From the NCBI GenBank assembly GCA_016722025.1, contig JADKGZ010000005.1, positions 195,001 through 257,833 on the forward strand: a DNA stretch of 62,833 nt, in the 5' to 3' direction. The notes beneath the pieces were generated by a model, which was given only the letters and a program-made list of their open reading frames with translations, was not told where the DNA came from and did no database searches. Within the stretch, counting starts at the first letter, position 1, and each line of letters begins with the position of its first letter. Below, piece after piece: positions 9,644 through 19,192 of the stretch. A program made the position numbers and the translations under genes. Source of the DNA: Acidimicrobiaceae bacterium. GTDB taxonomy: Bacteria; Actinomycetota; Acidimicrobiia; Acidimicrobiales; Ilumatobacteraceae.

Positions 9644-11233
9644 ATGCTGCAGGAACTCCACATCGAATCGCTGGGCGTGATCGAGCAGCTCGATCTCGTG
9701 CTCGGCGCCGGGCTGACAGCGCTCACCGGCGAGACCGGCGCCGGCAAGACGCTGCTGGTGGAAGCGATCAGCCTGCTGGTGGGTGGCCGCGCCGATGCGA
9801 CGATGGTGCGGCCGGGTGCCGCTGAAGCCCGAGTGGAGGGTCGCTTCGTGGTCGGCGACGACGAGTACGTGGTGGCTCGCGTCGTGCCCGCAGACGGCAG
9901 GTCACGGGCGTACGTCAACGGCCGCTTGGCCACAGTGGGCAACCTGGCCGAGTTGGGGGCGCGCTTCGTGGATCTGCACGGCCAGCACTCGCACCAGAGC
10001 CTGCTTTCGGCGGCGGAGCAACGCGACGCGCTCGATCGCTACTGCCGCACCGATCTCGGCCCGCTGCGCGCCGCTCGTGCTCGTCTCACCGAGTTGGATG
10101 CAGCACTTGCCGCGTTGGGTGGCGACAGCAAGTCGCGAGCCCGAGAGCTCGACCTGCTGCGCTTCCAAGCTGCTGAGCTGAGGGCGGCCGCGATTGCGTC
10201 GAGCCAGGAGGACGCAGACCTGGATGCCGAGCTCGACGAGCTGGCTGGCGCCGTGGAGTATCGCGAACTGGGCCGAGTCGCGGTCGATGCGCTCTCCGAC
10301 GAGGGCGGTGCCGGCGACTCCATCGCGGCCGCCGTCAGGGCACTTGCCGGTCGCGCGCCGTTCGCCGAGCTCGAGTCGCGACTGCGTGGCCTGGGTGCCG
10401 AAGTGCAGGATGTCGCCGCCGATCTTCGTCGGCGAGCGGAGGACATCGAGGAAGACCCGGAGCGGCTGGACGCGGTGCGCGGCCGGCTGCAGTTGCTGCG
10501 CGACCTGCGTCGCAAGTACGGCGACAGCTTGGCGGAAGTGATCGGCTTCCACGATGAGGTCGAGCACCGCCTCGCCGAGCTGGAGGGCTACGAAGGACGA
10601 GTGGCCGACCTGGAACGCGAGCGACAGGCCGCTGCGGCCGGTGAACGAACTGCTGCTGCATCGGTGGGCCGTGCTCGCCGCGCGGGTGCGGGTGCTCTCG
10701 CCGACGAAGTGCAGCACCACCTGCGCGAGTTGGCCATGCCGCATGCGACGGTGGCGGTCACGGTGGGGGAGCACGACCCCGGCGACGAGGTGTCGTTCCT
10801 GTTGGCGGCGAACCCGGGCTCACCGCTGCTGCCGCTGGCCCGCGTCGCCAGCGGCGGTGAGCTGGCGCGCACGATGCTGGCGCTGCGCCTGGTGCTCACC
10901 GAGGCGCCCGACACGCTGGTCTTCGACGAGGTTGATGCCGGCATCGGGGGCTCGGCGGCCGTTGCGGTGGGCCGCAACCTTGCCGCACTCGGGGCGCGTC
11001 ACCAGGTGCTGGTGGTCACGCACCTCGCGCAGGTGGCCGCGCTGGCGCACACTCACGTGGTGGTCAGCAAACGTGTGCTCGCCGGCGCCACGCTCACCAC
11101 TGCGGCCCGAATCGACGGGCAGGACCGTGTCGACGAGGTGGCGCGCATGTTGTCGGGCGACGAAGCCGCCGACTCCGCCCGTCGCCATGCAGCCGACCTG
11201 CTGGGCGATCGAGCAAAGCGAGCCTCCGGATGA
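9644..11233 (+). CDS. recN: DNA repair protein RecN
   Basis: 529 residues. SMC-like ATPase for double-strand break repair. Walker A GETGAGKT lies at residues 29-36. A central coiled coil rich in R, E, L and A follows (about 150-350). The ABC signature ASGGELAR and the Walker B region TLVFDEVDAGIGG are near the C-terminus. The gene starts at the base after the nadK stop. The coiled-coil region is interrupted by no frame break. Confidence 0.95.
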   Translation: MLQELHIESLGVIEQLDLVLGAGLTALTGETGAGKTLLVEAISLLVGGRADATMVRPGAAEARVEGRFVVGDDEYVVARVVPADGRSRAYVNGRLATVGNLAELGARFVDLHGQHSHQSLLSAAEQRDALDRYCRTDLGPLRAARARLTELDAALAALGGDSKSRARELDLLRFQAAELRAAAIASSQEDADLDAELDELAGAVEYRELGRVAVDALSDEGGAGDSIAAAVRALAGRAPFAELESRLRGLGAEVQDVAADLRRRAEDIEEDPERLDAVRGRLQLLRDLRRKYGDSLAEVIGFHDEVEHRLAELEGYEGRVADLERERQAAAAGERTAAASVGRARRAGAGALADEVQHHLRELAMPHATVAVTVGEHDPGDEVSFLLAANPGSPLLPLARVASGGELARTMLALRLVLTEAPDTLVFDEVDAGIGGSAAVAVGRNLAALGARHQVLVVTHLAQVAALAHTHVVVSKRVLAGATLTTAARIDGQDRVDEVARMLSGDEAADSARRHAADLLGDRAKRASG

Positions 11234-11246
11234 GACGACGCGCCGC

Positions 11247-12869
11247 ATGACCGAACTGGAACTCGACCGGGGGGTGAGTTCCGGGATCAGGCGGGACACG
11301 ATCCTGGTGACGGTGTGCACACTCTTGTCGCGGGTGACGGGCTTCGGCCGGGTGGTGGCGACGGCTGCGGTACTCGGCGTCGGGGTGCTCGGCGACGTGT
11401 ACCAGACCGCCAACATGATCCCCAATCTGCTCTTCGAGCTGGTGGCCGGCGGGGTCCTGCAAGCGGTGCTGGTGCCGTCGTTCGTGGCTGCGCGGCGTGA
11501 CGGCGGCAACGAAGCGCTCAGCGATGCAACGCAGGCGACCGCCGGTGTGATCGTGGCCGGTCTCGCGCTGGTGGCGGCCGTCGGCATGGCCATCTCGCCG
11601 TTGGTGGCTCGCGTGCTGGTGCTCTCCGAGCCGTCGCTCGCCGTGGCGCGAGAGAAGCTCGATGTGATGGTGCCGATGGTGCTGGTGTTCGTGCCACAGC
11701 TGGTGAGCTACGGCATCGCGACGGTCACCAGCGCAGCGCTGAACGCCAAAGGTCGGTACGTGGCCGCCGCCGTCGCGCCGGCGGTGAACAACGTGATCGT
11801 CATCGTCGCGTGCCTGGTGTTCCGGGCGATGCGCGGCGACGAGGTGGCAGACCTCGACCTCACGGTCGGCCAGTTCGCCGTCATCGCCGGCGGCACCACC
11901 ATCGGGGTGCTCGCGTTCAGCCTCACGCCGGCCCTGGCGCTCAACGCCGCCGGAGTGCGCTGGCTGCCGCGCTGGCGACCTCACCACCCGGCCGTGACGA
12001 CGTTGCGGCGCTCGTTCGGCTGGGCGACGCTGTCGATCGTCGGCACGCTGGTGCCCACCGCGGCGGCGCTGGCGCTGGGCAACGGCGCACCCGGTGGCGT
12101 CGCGGTGTTCGTCTACGCCTTCGCGTTCTACGTGCTGCCGCATGCGCTCGTCGCAGTGACGATCGCCACCACACTGGCCCCGCGGGTTGCCGAAGGGTGG
12201 CAAGCAGGCCATGTCGGCGAAGTGCGGTCGGCGATCGATGGCGCGATGCGCACCACAGTGCCGCTGCTGGCCCTCGCCGGTTCCGGGATGGTGGCGCTGG
12301 CATGGCCGCTCACTCGGTTGGTCGCCGGTGTCGGCCAGACCTCCAGCCAGGGCCTTGCCCCGATCGCCCACACGCTCGCTGCCTTCGGCCCCGGCCTGCT
12401 GGGCTACGGCGTGGCCTTCGTCATGACCCGGGTGCTGTTCGCGCTCGGCGACGTGCGTCGAGCCTCGCTGCTGATGATCGCCGGCGCTGTCGTGGGCGTT
12501 GTCACCATGTCGGTCGCCTCCGCGGTGATGGCCCCCGCCGACCGAGCTGCCGCGTTGGCCATCGGGTACGGAGCCTCGCAAACCGTGGCTGCGGTGCTGT
12601 TGACGATGCGCGTGCACCGGCTCACGGGGTCGATGGGCGGGCGTCGAGCCGCACGGCTGACCGCAGAGTCGCTGCTGTCTGCGGTGGTGGCGTCGATGCT
12701 GATGGCATGGATCGCCGGGCAGTTCGACAACACGCGGCCGCAGGCACTGGCGGCGTTCCTGGTGGCGGGCACGGCGGGCGTCGCGACCTTCGCCGCGATG
12801 GTGGCGCTACTGCGCCGTGGCGAGCTGTTCGGCCGTGGCACCGGTGAGCGCAGGGGCCAACCGAGCTGA
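11247..12869 (+). CDS. murJ: MurJ/MviN family lipid II flippase
   Basis: About 540 residues with 13-14 hydrophobic segments. The N-terminus (TLLSRVTGFGRVVATAAVLG, then YQTANMIPNLLFELVAGGVLQAVLVPSF) is the MurJ signature. The protein would flip lipid-linked peptidoglycan precursor across the membrane. The ATG at 11247 is chosen as the first Met before the signature and lies 13 bases after recN. Its last 63 bases overlap the convergent PAP2 gene. Actinobacteria often have more than one MviN paralogue, so the exact cargo is not certain. Confidence 0.9.
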   Translation: MTELELDRGVSSGIRRDTILVTVCTLLSRVTGFGRVVATAAVLGVGVLGDVYQTANMIPNLLFELVAGGVLQAVLVPSFVAARRDGGNEALSDATQATAGVIVAGLALVAAVGMAISPLVARVLVLSEPSLAVAREKLDVMVPMVLVFVPQLVSYGIATVTSAALNAKGRYVAAAVAPAVNNVIVIVACLVFRAMRGDEVADLDLTVGQFAVIAGGTTIGVLAFSLTPALALNAAGVRWLPRWRPHHPAVTTLRRSFGWATLSIVGTLVPTAAALALGNGAPGGVAVFVYAFAFYVLPHALVAVTIATTLAPRVAEGWQAGHVGEVRSAIDGAMRTTVPLLALAGSGMVALAWPLTRLVAGVGQTSSQGLAPIAHTLAAFGPGLLGYGVAFVMTRVLFALGDVRRASLLMIAGAVVGVVTMSVASAVMAPADRAAALAIGYGASQTVAAVLLTMRVHRLTGSMGGRRAARLTAESLLSAVVASMLMAWIAGQFDNTRPQALAAFLVAGTAGVATFAAMVALLRRGELFGRGTGERRGQPS

Positions 12870-13709
12870 GCGGCGGCGCTCGGACCAGCGCACGATGCCC
12901 AGGCCGCCGCACAGGATGAGGGCGCCGCCGACCGCGTCGAGGAAGAAGTGGTTGGCGGTGATCACGATGGCGAACAGCGTCAGGGTGGGGTAGAGCACGG
13001 CCAGCACGTGGCCCCGGCGGCCGCCGACCTGGGTCCAGATGACGATGGCACACCACAGCGACCATCCGAAGTGGAGGCTGGGCATGGCCGCATAGGCGTT
13101 CGCGATGGCCTTGGCTGCACTGCTCTGGTAGTCCCAGAGGCCACCGACCTTGTCGAGCGTGTCGACGAAGCAGCTGGGCTTCACCAGGCCGCCTTCGGGG
13201 CCGAGCGCGGGGATGCGGCCGCTGCACTTCGAATAGAGCCGCGGCGGCGCGAGCGGGAAGGTCCAGTACCCGATGAGGGCAAGCCCGGTGGTGGCCCCCA
13301 GCAGGTTGCGCATGACCCGGTACGCGCTGTGGCGCCGGGCGTAGAGCCACACCAGCAGACCGGCGGTGATGATGAAGTGCAACGTGCCGTAGTAGACGTT
13401 CATCGCCTTGATGAACCAGGTGGCGCCCAGGAACGCCTGCTGGATGGACTGCTCGTGGTAGATGAAGATGGTCTTCTCGGCCGTGACGATCCACTGGGCG
13501 TTGCCCTGCGCCCGGTTCTTCACTCCGCTCACGTCGGCCAGGCTGCGGATGGTCTGGTAGACGTAGTAGAAGCCGAGCACGATGCCCACCTCGCGCAGCC
13601 AGGCGTGCTTGGGTGGCCTCGAGTTGAGTTGCCGAAGCGCATGCGGTGCCGGATGAGTGGACGGGGAGTGCGGTGGCGCGCCGGCTTCTGGTTCGGCGCA
13701 CGTCTCCAT
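12807..13709 (-). CDS. PAP2-family membrane phosphatase / phosphotransferase
   Basis: 300 residues. About six membrane segments follow a 30-residue Pro/His-rich start. The second and third PAP2 catalytic motifs are visible as AMPSLHFGW and NHFFLDAVGG. The layout resembles inositol-phosphoceramide-synthase-like PAP2 proteins of actinobacteria, which transfer or remove phosphate headgroups at the outer membrane face. The substrate is not defined. Its 3' end overlaps the murJ 3' end by 63 bases on the other strand. The next gene on the same strand (GT-C, to 15195) ends 25 bases upstream. Confidence 0.85.
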   Translation of the reverse strand: METCAEPEAGAPPHSPSTHPAPHALRQLNSRPPKHAWLREVGIVLGFYYVYQTIRSLADVSGVKNRAQGNAQWIVTAEKTIFIYHEQSIQQAFLGATWFIKAMNVYYGTLHFIITAGLLVWLYARRHSAYRVMRNLLGATTGLALIGYWTFPLAPPRLYSKCSGRIPALGPEGGLVKPSCFVDTLDKVGGLWDYQSSAAKAIANAYAAMPSLHFGWSLWCAIVIWTQVGGRRGHVLAVLYPTLTLFAIVITANHFFLDAVGGALILCGGLGIVRWSERRRSARLAPALTGATAEQLATAQ

Positions 13710-13734
13710 GTGCCCGATTCTAGAGCGTGTGGCC

Positions 13735-15195
13735 TCAGATGTCGGTCACCTGGCGCCACACCGTGACGCCGTCGATGGCGGTGACGAGCTCGTAGCCGGC
13801 GCGTACGAAGGCTTCCACGTCGGGGAACAGGGCCAGCGGGTAGTGCTGGTAGCCGAGATCGGCCGCCGTGGAGGTGTCGAGCACCAGCGCCGGCGGGTGT
13901 GCGCGCAGGTCGGCGAGCATCAGTTGCAGCGCGCCGGGCGTGGCCAGCTCGAGCGTGACCGCAGGGTCTTCGCGCCCACCGGATCGGCCGGTGACGAAGT
14001 CGCTGTGCACCAGCGCCCAGGCCGGCAACCGGTCTGCCGCCAGGAGCACTTCGGGATACGAACCCCAGACGAACACCCGTTGCTCGTCGGTGGTGTGCGA
14101 GCGCACGTAGCTGGCCAACGCGCTCGGGTCCGGGCGCTGGTGGAACGACCCCGGGACGAAGAGCAGCGCGAACGCCACGACCGCGGGGAGCGCAACCCCG
14201 GCGAGCGCGAGCCGCCGGGCGCGGCCGGCGAACTCGGCGGCGACGGGTGTCGCGAGCACCACCAGCGGCGGCAGCACCTGCAGCCAGTAGTGCCCGAAGA
14301 ACCGGAAGCCGGCGGCGACGGCGGCGAGCCCCGACAGCAGCCACAGCCACACGTCGCGGTCGTCGCGGTTCGCGGCTCGCAGCGGGCTTCGGCGGCGCAG
14401 CAGCAGCCACAGGCAGGCCGCCGCCGTCACGTGGAAGCCGACGAACCCGGCAACGGAGCCGAGCGCGCGCAGCAACGACGTGCCCACGCCGGCAGCGGCG
14501 AACACGAACCCGGGACTGTTGGTGAAGTTCCACTCCCAGTACGCGCCGAACGGTGCGTACAGCGCGACCGTGGAGACCGTCATCGCGGCGCCCGCCACCA
14601 GCAACGCTGCATGCCGCCAGCGACCGCTGTGCCATGCGCCGTAGAGAGCCGCCGGCAGCGCCAGCAGCCAGCTCTGCCGTGTGAGCAGGGCCAACCCCAG
14701 CGCGATGCCGGCAGCCAGTGCCCAGAACCACCGAGCGCGGCGGCTCCAGAGCAAGGCGGCGGTGCCGGGGAGCAGCGCGAAGTGCGCGTAGTTGGCGGCG
14801 CCCGCATCTGCAGGGAACAACGCCATCGCGCCGGCGACGAACAGCGTCCCGGCCCAGAGTGCGTGCGAGTTGCTGCGCCACCGTTGCCGGGCGTCGTGCG
14901 CCACCAGTACGCCGCCCAGCACCAAGAGCACCGTGACCAGCACTCGCATCGGTCGGATGTCGGTGCTGTCGGTGAGCGTGAACGACGCGGCGTACGCCAG
15001 CGGAGGCAGCGGGGGCTTGCGATCGAAGATGTCGCGGTAGAGGGTGCCACCGGAGCGAACGACCAAGCCCTGCACGCCGATGGCGGCCTCGTCGGCGTCG
15101 AACAGCCGAGTGGTGAAGGTGGGCAGGCGTAGCACGATGGCGAGCGCGGTCACGCACAGCAGGGGCCGATCGACCAGTCGCCGCCAGATGCGCAT
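13735..15195 (-). CDS. GT-C membrane glycosyltransferase (GT39/ArnT type)
   Basis: About 486 residues. The first membrane helix (LLCVTALAIVLRLPTF) is followed by an acidic loop LFDADEAAIGVQG, the DE motif typical of GT-C enzymes that use polyprenyl-phosphate sugars. Eight or more further hydrophobic helices and a soluble C-terminal part follow. Such proteins move sugars to lipid or protein acceptors outside the membrane. Donor and acceptor are unknown. The ATG at 15195 places the first helix about 10 residues in and leaves a 64-base divergent region to the HAD gene. Confidence 0.85.
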   Translation of the reverse strand: MRIWRRLVDRPLLCVTALAIVLRLPTFTTRLFDADEAAIGVQGLVVRSGGTLYRDIFDRKPPLPPLAYAASFTLTDSTDIRPMRVLVTVLLVLGGVLVAHDARQRWRSNSHALWAGTLFVAGAMALFPADAGAANYAHFALLPGTAALLWSRRARWFWALAAGIALGLALLTRQSWLLALPAALYGAWHSGRWRHAALLVAGAAMTVSTVALYAPFGAYWEWNFTNSPGFVFAAAGVGTSLLRALGSVAGFVGFHVTAAACLWLLLRRRSPLRAANRDDRDVWLWLLSGLAAVAAGFRFFGHYWLQVLPPLVVLATPVAAEFAGRARRLALAGVALPAVVAFALLFVPGSFHQRPDPSALASYVRSHTTDEQRVFVWGSYPEVLLAADRLPAWALVHSDFVTGRSGGREDPAVTLELATPGALQLMLADLRAHPPALVLDTSTAADLGYQHYPLALFPDVEAFVRAGYELVTAIDGVTVWRQVTDI

Positions 15196-15259
15196 CACGG
15201 GCCGAGAGGCTAGCCCCCGGTTCTGCGCCGGTAGCCGTGCCGGCGCGTACTGTTGCGCC

Positions 15260-15925
15260 ATGAACGACGTGCTCGGTGTGCTGTTCGACTTCGGTGGCAC
15301 GTTGTTCGCCCACGATCCGCTGGCGGCGACGATCATGTCGACGAGCAGGCGGCTCGGCACGGAGGTCACCTCGCAGTGGGCGGAGGCGCTCGCCGACCGC
15401 GTGCAGTCGGCGGCGCACACCGCCGACGAGCTGCGCCATCCGCGCGACCTCGACGACCGGGTGTGGAGGCAACGCTGGCACGTGCTCTACGCCCTCGCCG
15501 ACGACGAGATCCCCGGCCTCGGCGCCGAGTTGTACGGAGCGATGCACGATCCGCTGCAGTGGCAGCCGTACGCGGCGACGGTGGCCACCCTGCAGCGGGT
15601 GCATGCCACCGGCGTGCCCATCGCCGTCGTGTCGAACACCGGCTGGGATGTGCGCACGGTGTTCGCAGCACGCGATCTGCAGCACCTGGTGCACACGTTC
15701 GTGCTGTCGTACGAGGTGGGTGCGGTGAAGCCGTCCCCACAGATCTTCCACGACGCCTGCCGCGCGCTGCACGTGGAGCCGGAGCACGCGCTGATGGTGG
15801 GCGACGACCCGGTGGCCGATGCCGGTGCCGTGCGTGCCGGCCTGCGCACCCTGCTGCTGCCGGCGTTGCCGCCCGGTGCAGCCAACGGCGTGGAGGCGGC
15901 GGCACGAATTGTTACCGGAGAGTAG
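15260..15925 (+). CDS. HAD-family hydrolase with DFGGT motif I
   Basis: 221 residues. Motif I is D10-F-G-G-T, with Gly in place of the usual second Asp (DxD). Motif II is VVSNTGWD, and motif III/IV is KPSPQIF with MVGDDPVADAGAVRAG. The nucleophile is present but the general acid position is altered, so phosphatase activity may differ from standard HAD enzymes. The ATG is the first Met close to motif I. It is divergent from the GT-C gene and lies 78 bases before pyrG. Confidence 0.85.
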   Translation: MNDVLGVLFDFGGTLFAHDPLAATIMSTSRRLGTEVTSQWAEALADRVQSAAHTADELRHPRDLDDRVWRQRWHVLYALADDEIPGLGAELYGAMHDPLQWQPYAATVATLQRVHATGVPIAVVSNTGWDVRTVFAARDLQHLVHTFVLSYEVGAVKPSPQIFHDACRALHVEPEHALMVGDDPVADAGAVRAGLRTLLLPALPPGAANGVEAAARIVTGE

Positions 15926-16003
15926 GCGAGCATCCGCGCGTCCTGCTGAACGCGGTACGATGCAATCCCGTTATCAGTTCACCTGAAGCGGAGGGTCAGC
16001 GCC

Positions 16004-17653
16004 ATGCCGAAGCACATTTTCGTGACCGGAGGCGTTGCCAGCTCCCTGGGCAAGGGTCTCACCGCGTCATCGCTGGGTCGTCTGTTGAAGATGCGTGGCT
16101 TGCGGGTCACCATGCAGAAGCTCGACCCGTACATCAACGTCGACCCCGGCACGATGAACCCGTTCGAGCACGGTGAGGTGTTCGTCACCGACGACGGCGG
16201 CGAGACCGACCTCGACCTGGGCCACTACGAGCGGTTCATCGACGAGCCGCTGACGCGCAACTCCAACGCCACCACCGGCAGCATCTACCAGGCAGTGCTC
16301 GCCGCGGAGCGCCGTGGCGACTACCTGGGCAAGACCGTGCAGGTCATCCCGCACATCACCGACGAGATCAAGAGCCGCATCCGGCGCCTGGCCACCGACG
16401 ACGTCGATGTGGTGATCACCGAGGTGGGCGGCACGGTCGGCGACATCGAGATCCTGCCGTTCCTGGAAGCGTTGCGTCAGTTCCGTACCGACGTCGGTCG
16501 CGACAACATCTGCTACATCCACGTCACGCTGGTGCCGTTCATCGGCCCGTCGGGCGAGCAGAAGACGAAGCCCACGCAGCACTCGGTCACCGAGCTGCGC
16601 AGCCGTGGCATCCAGCCCGACATCATCGTGTGCCGCAGCGAGGCGCCGCTCAGCGACAACCTGAAGCGCAAGATCTCCAGCCTGTGCAACGTCGACGACG
16701 ACGCCGTGGTCAACGCCGCCGACGCCCGCAACATCTACGAGCTGCCGCTCATCCTCCACGACGAGGGCCTCGACACGGTGGTGTGCGAGCGCCTGCGCAT
16801 CGACGCCCCGATCGACCTCGCCCCGTGGCAGACCATGGTCACCATGGTGGAGGCCGCCACCAAGCCGGTGAAGATCGGTCTCATCGGCAAGTACGTCGAC
16901 TACCAGGACGCCTATCTGTCCGTGGTCGAGAGCCTCAAGCACGCCGGGTTCCACCACGGCGCCAAGGTGGAGATCGACTGGATCCAGGCCGAGGAGGTGG
17001 AGGGTTTGTTGGTGGCCGAGCGCCTCGCCGACCTCGACGGCATCGTCATCCCCGGTGGCTTCGGCGATCGTGGTTTCGAAGGCAAGATCGCCGCTGCCGG
17101 CTATGCCCGCGAGCACGACATCCCCTGCTTGGGCCTGTGCCTGGGCCTGCAGGCGATGACCATCGACTTCGCTCGCAACGTGATGGGCCTGGTGGGCGCC
17201 AACAGCACCGAGATGAACCCCGACACGCCGTACCCGATCATCGACCTGATGCACGACCAGCGTGACGTGAGCGACAAAGGCGGCACGCAGCGGTTGGGCG
17301 CCTATTACGCCATCCTGGAACCCGACAGCCGGGTGCACCGGGCCTATGGCGAGCCGGTGGTCAGCGAGCGGCACCGGCACCGCTACGAGCTGAACGCGCA
17401 GTGGAAGCCGCGCCTGGAGGCAGCCGGGTTGCGCTGCACCGGCCTGTCGCCCGACCGGCGACTGGTGGAGTTCATCGAGCTCGTCGACCACCCGTTCTGG
17501 GTGGCCACTCAGGCGCACCCCGAGTTCAAGAGCCGCCCCGACCGGCCGCACCCGTTGTTCCGCGAGCTCACCGCTGCCGCGCTGGCTCGGCGCGAAGCCC
17601 GCACACCGACGTTGCGGGTCGTGGAAGAGCCGGCAACGCCGTCGGTGGCATGA
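16004..17653 (+). CDS. pyrG: CTP synthase
   Basis: 549 residues, normal length. It makes CTP from UTP, ATP and glutamine. The N-terminal amidoligase domain opens with KHIFVTGGVASSLGKG, and a C-terminal class I glutaminase domain has the nucleophile C379 in GLCLGLQAM (the same number as in E. coli). The C-terminal triad region QAHPEFKSRP is present. GCGGAGGG lies about 10 bases before the ATG. The gene is in the conserved position between recN and the Nudix/xerD genes. Confidence 0.97.
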   Translation: MPKHIFVTGGVASSLGKGLTASSLGRLLKMRGLRVTMQKLDPYINVDPGTMNPFEHGEVFVTDDGGETDLDLGHYERFIDEPLTRNSNATTGSIYQAVLAAERRGDYLGKTVQVIPHITDEIKSRIRRLATDDVDVVITEVGGTVGDIEILPFLEALRQFRTDVGRDNICYIHVTLVPFIGPSGEQKTKPTQHSVTELRSRGIQPDIIVCRSEAPLSDNLKRKISSLCNVDDDAVVNAADARNIYELPLILHDEGLDTVVCERLRIDAPIDLAPWQTMVTMVEAATKPVKIGLIGKYVDYQDAYLSVVESLKHAGFHHGAKVEIDWIQAEEVEGLLVAERLADLDGIVIPGGFGDRGFEGKIAAAGYAREHDIPCLGLCLGLQAMTIDFARNVMGLVGANSTEMNPDTPYPIIDLMHDQRDVSDKGGTQRLGAYYAILEPDSRVHRAYGEPVVSERHRHRYELNAQWKPRLEAAGLRCTGLSPDRRLVEFIELVDHPFWVATQAHPEFKSRPDRPHPLFRELTAAALARREARTPTLRVVEEPATPSVA

Positions 17654-17660
17654 CGACGCC

Positions 17661-18227
17661 GTGAGCGGCTTTCGCCATCTGGGCGATCGACTGGTGCACC
17701 AGGGCTACATCTGGCACGTGGCCGTCGCCGAGTACGAGTCACCCGACGGAGAGCGGTTCCAGCGCGACATCGTGCGCTCGCCCGGTGCGGTCGCGGCGGT
17801 GCCATTGCGTGTTGCCGCCGACGGCAGCGCCCGAGTGGTGCTGGTGCGGCAGTATCGGCCACCGTTCGACGACTTCGTGATCGAGGTGCCGGCCGGCATG
17901 CGCGACGTGCCCGGCGAACCCACCGAGATCACGGCCGCTCGCGAGCTGGTGGAGGAGGTGGGGTTGCGGCCGGGCCGCCTCGAGCACCTGATCGACATGT
18001 ACCCATCGGCCGGGATGACCGACTCGGTGCTCACGCTCTACCTTGCCACCGACCTCACGGAGGTGCCACGCGACACGCATGGGCCGGAGGAGGCGCACAT
18101 GGAGGTGCTCGATCTGGCGCTCGGCGATGCAGTCGAAATGGTGCTCAACGGCACCATCCACGATGCCAAGACCGTCGTCGGGCTGCTGCTGGTGGAGCGA
18201 CGCTTGCGCGAGGGCGGCCACGGATGA
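17661..18227 (+). CDS. Nudix hydrolase, ADP-ribose pyrophosphatase type
   Basis: 188 residues. The Nudix helix is clear (EPTEITAARELVEEVGL, residues 86-102) after VIEVPAGMRDVPG. The spacing between the box Gly (79) and the first Glu (86) is one residue longer than the canonical Gx5E. Family members cleave ADP-ribose and related dinucleotides, and the M. tuberculosis neighbour of pyrG (Rv1700) is an ADP-ribose pyrophosphatase. The GTG start is 7 bases after pyrG, and the stop overlaps the xerD start (ATGA). Confidence 0.9.
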   Translation: MSGFRHLGDRLVHQGYIWHVAVAEYESPDGERFQRDIVRSPGAVAAVPLRVAADGSARVVLVRQYRPPFDDFVIEVPAGMRDVPGEPTEITAARELVEEVGLRPGRLEHLIDMYPSAGMTDSVLTLYLATDLTEVPRDTHGPEEAHMEVLDLALGDAVEMVLNGTIHDAKTVVGLLLVERRLREGGHG

Positions 18228-19192
18228 ACGGCGGTCCTCCCGCCGACGCGCGGGTGGTCGTGCGGGTGCCGGTGCCGATGGTCGTGCCGATGGAGGTCGA
18301 GGAGTTCCTGTCGTGGATGGCCAGCGAGCGCGGGCGCTCGCGCAACACGCTGAGTGCCTATCGCCGCGACCTCCACGGCTACTGCCAGTGGCTCGTGGGC
18401 GAACGGGCCACCGTGCACACCGTGGATCGCGCACAACTCGACCGGTTCGTGCAAGGTCGGCGAGCATCCGGCTCGGCGCCGTCGAGCGTTGCTCGTCAGC
18501 TCGCCGCGATCCGCATGCTGCACCGGTTCATGGCGGAGGACGGCGTGCGCCCCGACGACCCTGCGGCCGACGTGGAGGGCGTACGGGTGCCTGCCGGCAT
18601 CCCGCACCCGCTCACCGAGGACGAGGTGGGCCGGCTGCTGGCGGCCGTGGTGGCCACCGACCCCGCTGCGCTGCGCGATCGGGCGCTGTTGGAGCTGCTG
18701 TACGCCACCGGCGCCCGGATCAGTGAGGCGTGCGGGTTGTCGTTGGGCGACATCGACCGCGAGAACCGCTTGGTGCGCCTGTTCGGCAAAGGTGCCAAGG
18801 AGCGCATCGTGCCCTTCGGTCGTGCGGCCGGTGCCGCAGTCGACGAATGGTTGTCGGCGGGTCGTTCGCATCTCGAGCCGGCTCGTTGGGCCCGGCGCGG
18901 CGATCAGGAAGCGCTGTTCCTGAACACTCGCGGCTCGCGCCTGTCACGTCAGGCGGCATGGGCGGTGGTGAAGAAGTACGGCGACAGAGTGGGGCTGGGC
19001 GACAGGTTGTCGCCGCACGTGCTGCGTCACTCGTGCGCGACGCACCTGCTCGACCATGGCGCCGACCTGCGCATCGTGCAGGAGATGCTGGGTCATGCCT
19101 CCATCTCCACGACGCAGGTGTACACGAAGGTGAGCCAGGAACGGCTGTGGCAGGTGTACCGCCAGGCGCACCCGCGAGCCGAGCAGCGATGA
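18224..19192 (+). CDS. xerD: Tyrosine recombinase XerD
   Basis: 322 residues. An N-terminal SAM-like core-binding domain (EVEEFLSWMASERGRSRNTLSAY) and a C-terminal catalytic domain carry R165 (ATGARISE), K189 region (FGKGAKER), H265-x-x-R268 (HVLRHS), H291 (GHASISTT) and Y300. Together with XerC it resolves chromosome dimers at dif. There are about 20 extra residues before the usual start. An ATG near residue 23 (MEVEEFL) is a possible alternative, but the ATGA overlap with the Nudix gene favours the longer form. The conserved genome position argues for the housekeeping enzyme rather than a phage integrase. Confidence 0.93.
   Translation: MNGGPPADARVVVRVPVPMVVPMEVEEFLSWMASERGRSRNTLSAYRRDLHGYCQWLVGERATVHTVDRAQLDRFVQGRRASGSAPSSVARQLAAIRMLHRFMAEDGVRPDDPAADVEGVRVPAGIPHPLTEDEVGRLLAAVVATDPAALRDRALLELLYATGARISEACGLSLGDIDRENRLVRLFGKGAKERIVPFGRAAGAAVDEWLSAGRSHLEPARWARRGDQEALFLNTRGSRLSRQAAWAVVKKYGDRVGLGDRLSPHVLRHSCATHLLDHGADLRIVQEMLGHASISTTQVYTKVSQERLWQVYRQAHPRAEQR

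Noticed and set aside
18224..19192. Integrase of a mobile element with attachment sites
   Set aside because: XerD motifs and conserved operon position after pyrG and Nudix; no phage or plasmid genes or att repeats nearby.
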